Positions 63,022-64,000 of a stretch of DNA of 64,000 nucleotides are shown in pieces. The translations under genes were made by a program, and so were the position numbers. Origin of the DNA: Desulfatibacillum alkenivorans DSM 16219 (GTDB taxonomy: Bacteria > Desulfobacterota > Desulfobacteria > Desulfobacterales > Desulfatibacillaceae); NCBI RefSeq assembly GCF_900142135.1, contig NZ_FQZU01000023.1, positions 1 to 64,000 of the forward strand, read 5' to 3'. How positions within the stretch are numbered: the first letter of the stretch is position 1; each line of letters begins with the position of its first letter. Below the pieces are notes generated by a model, which ran no database searches, was not told where the DNA came from, and saw only the letters and a list, made by a program, of their open reading frames with translations.

Positions 63022-64000
63022 TTACCCCACGCACCCCAGGGTGGGGTCGGGAACTTCGATCTTATGGCGCTTGTCCCGTTTGCGTTTTATCTGGCAAAGC
63101 AGGGTTTTGTACACGGGAAAGCCGGAAATGGGATCGAACTGCTCCAGGTCGGTGAGCATGTTCACGTTCGCCGCCTGCCATTCCTCGGTTCCCAAGGGGC
63201 CGCCGCCGCCCACCGGAGCGTAGACGAATCCCTCCATGATTTTATCCGTGACGAAAACCCGCATGACCACCGAACCCCGGGCGGTTTTGAGCGTGGCCAG
63301 ATCGCCGGTTTCCAGCCTGCGTTCGGCCGCGTCCGCCGGGCTTATTTGAATGGCCGGGGAGGGGAATTTTTTCATGAACCTCGGGATGGCCCGGAAGCAG
63401 GACTTCATGTCCGGCTTGAAGGGGCCGGTGCCCAGGATCAGGGGGAATTTCTTGAAACGGTCGGGATCGCTCACCGGAGTTTCAAAGGATTCCTCGTACT
63501 TGGGCAGGCCGTCGTAACCGTGCTTTTCCAGGACGGTGGACTTGATTTCAAATTTTCCGGACGGGGTTTCAAACCCGGGCTTGCCGTCTTTCCGGAGCAG
63601 GCCTTTTTCCCATTTTTTGTATTCCATGGGCTTGCCGGGCTTTTTGATCACGAATTTTTCCGCGCTCAGTAGATCGTCCAGGCTGTAGCCCGAGCCTTCC
63701 AGGACGGAGCCCAAAAGGGTCTTGGGATCTTTGGCGTATAAACTTCCGTAGCCCAGGCGTTCGGCCAGTTCCGCCAGGATCTGGTGATTGGGCTTGGCCT
63801 CGCCCACGGGTTCGATCATTTTTTCCCGGTAGCGGATAGCGTTGCCGTAATAGCAATAGGATTCCTGCTCAAAAGCCGTGGATGCAGGCAGCACAATGTC
63901 TGCAAAGGCGGCGTCCCTGGTCATTTGCAGGTCGATGCAGACCAAAAAGTCCAGCTCCTCCATGGCTTTTTGCCAGACCTTGGGGTCGGGCCACGCCGTG
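63022..64000 (-). CDS. Molybdopterin oxidoreductase, C-terminal part (cut by window edge)
   Basis: About 326 residues are visible and the frame stays open to base 64000, so the N-terminal part is outside. The first visible residues TAWPDPKVWQKAMEELDFLV, then CIDLQMTRDAAFADIVLPAS with TAFEQES, are the typical region III of Mo/W-bis-MGD enzymes. The molybdopterin dinucleotide-binding C-terminal domain follows (PLILGTGPFKPDMKSCFRAI, AIQISPADAAERRLETGDLA, VVMRVFVTDKIMEGFVYAPV). Enzymes of this DMSO reductase superfamily include formate dehydrogenases and polysulfide or thiosulfate reductases; which one this is cannot be told from this part. The internal ATG at 63963 is not the true start. Confidence 0.88.
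   Translation of the reverse strand, partial: TAWPDPKVWQKAMEELDFLVCIDLQMTRDAAFADIVLPASTAFEQESYCYYGNAIRYREKMIEPVGEAKPNHQILAELAERLGYGSLYAKDPKTLLGSVLEGSGYSLDDLLSAEKFVIKKPGKPMEYKKWEKGLLRKDGKPGFETPSGKFEIKSTVLEKHGYDGLPKYEESFETPVSDPDRFKKFPLILGTGPFKPDMKSCFRAIPRFMKKFPSPAIQISPADAAERRLETGDLATLKTARGSVVMRVFVTDKIMEGFVYAPVGGGGPLGTEEWQAANVNMLTDLEQFDPISGFPVYKTLLCQIKRKRDKRHKIEVPDPTLGCVG

Overview
The window looks like a chromosomal segment of a GC-rich, Gram-negative, strictly anaerobic bacterium, most likely a sulfate-reducing Desulfobacteraceae relative (Desulfatibacillum-like). That placement is inferred from gene content, not from a search. The clues are a two-subunit B12-dependent methylmalonyl-CoA mutase with its MeaB chaperone, a ferrous-iron Feo system, several iron-sulfur and FmdB-type zinc-ribbon proteins, a selenium-linked YedF, large periplasmic-sensing histidine kinases and a molybdopterin oxidoreductase.

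Layout. 1-330 holds the 3' end of an IS200/IS605-type element, followed by an intergenic repeat. 1.1-4.4 kb carries yedF, a methyl-accepting chemotaxis protein behind a structured leader, and a rhomboid-like membrane protein. 4.4-5.1 kb is decayed DNA: a partial second copy of the ABC-transporter gene at 12.3 kb (with its leader) and the tail of an oxidoreductase. 5.1-27.1 kb is one co-oriented surface-glycan locus. It has a CDP-sugar branch (rfbF, rfbG, an RmlC-like epimerase, a TylC3-type C-methyltransferase and an SDR), a nonulosonate branch (neuA, neuB, neuC homologues), a CapD-like 4,6-dehydratase, a UDP-sulfoquinovose-synthase-like enzyme, several glycosyltransferases and methyltransferases, an acetyltransferase-type beta-helix protein and an ABC flippase/exporter. 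An IHF-like gene and a UDP-glucuronate decarboxylase gene follow. 28.6-29.3 kb is a second copy of the intergenic repeat.

29.3-38.4 kb is a mixed region: a large exported protein, a DHH-CBS protein, a CBS protein, TspO, a flavin split-barrel protein, an NDH-2-like flavoprotein, a GNAT enzyme, and a MarR regulator upstream of a ferredoxin. 38.7-51.8 kb is on the minus strand: a BvgS-like hybrid kinase, a PflA-like radical SAM enzyme, feoB, feoA, a Fur-FeoA fusion, fmdB, a methyltransferase, an SDR and a 7TMR-DISM kinase. 52.0-55.6 kb is a tight plus-strand operon (DUF169, TPR, DUF169, HD hydrolase). 55.8-56.6 kb has a third, weaker copy of the repeat. 56.6-62.2 kb is the methylmalonyl-CoA mutase operon (small subunit, large subunit, MeaB), and the window closes with a second fmdB and a truncated molybdopterin oxidoreductase.

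How parts work together. The glycan locus appears to supply several unusual activated sugars (a branched CDP-deoxysugar, a CMP-nonulosonate, possibly UDP-sulfoquinovose and UDP-xylose), transferases to assemble them, and an ABC exporter. The Feo block pairs iron uptake with a regulator that itself carries a FeoA domain. The mutase operon would interconvert succinyl-CoA and methylmalonyl-CoA in propionate or fatty-acid metabolism. The strongest candidates for something not yet described are the DUF169-TPR-DUF169-HD operon, the shikimate-dehydrogenase-like enzyme in the glycan locus, the sulfoquinovose-synthase-like enzyme and the three-copy intergenic repeat. No tRNA, rRNA or CRISPR array was recognised.
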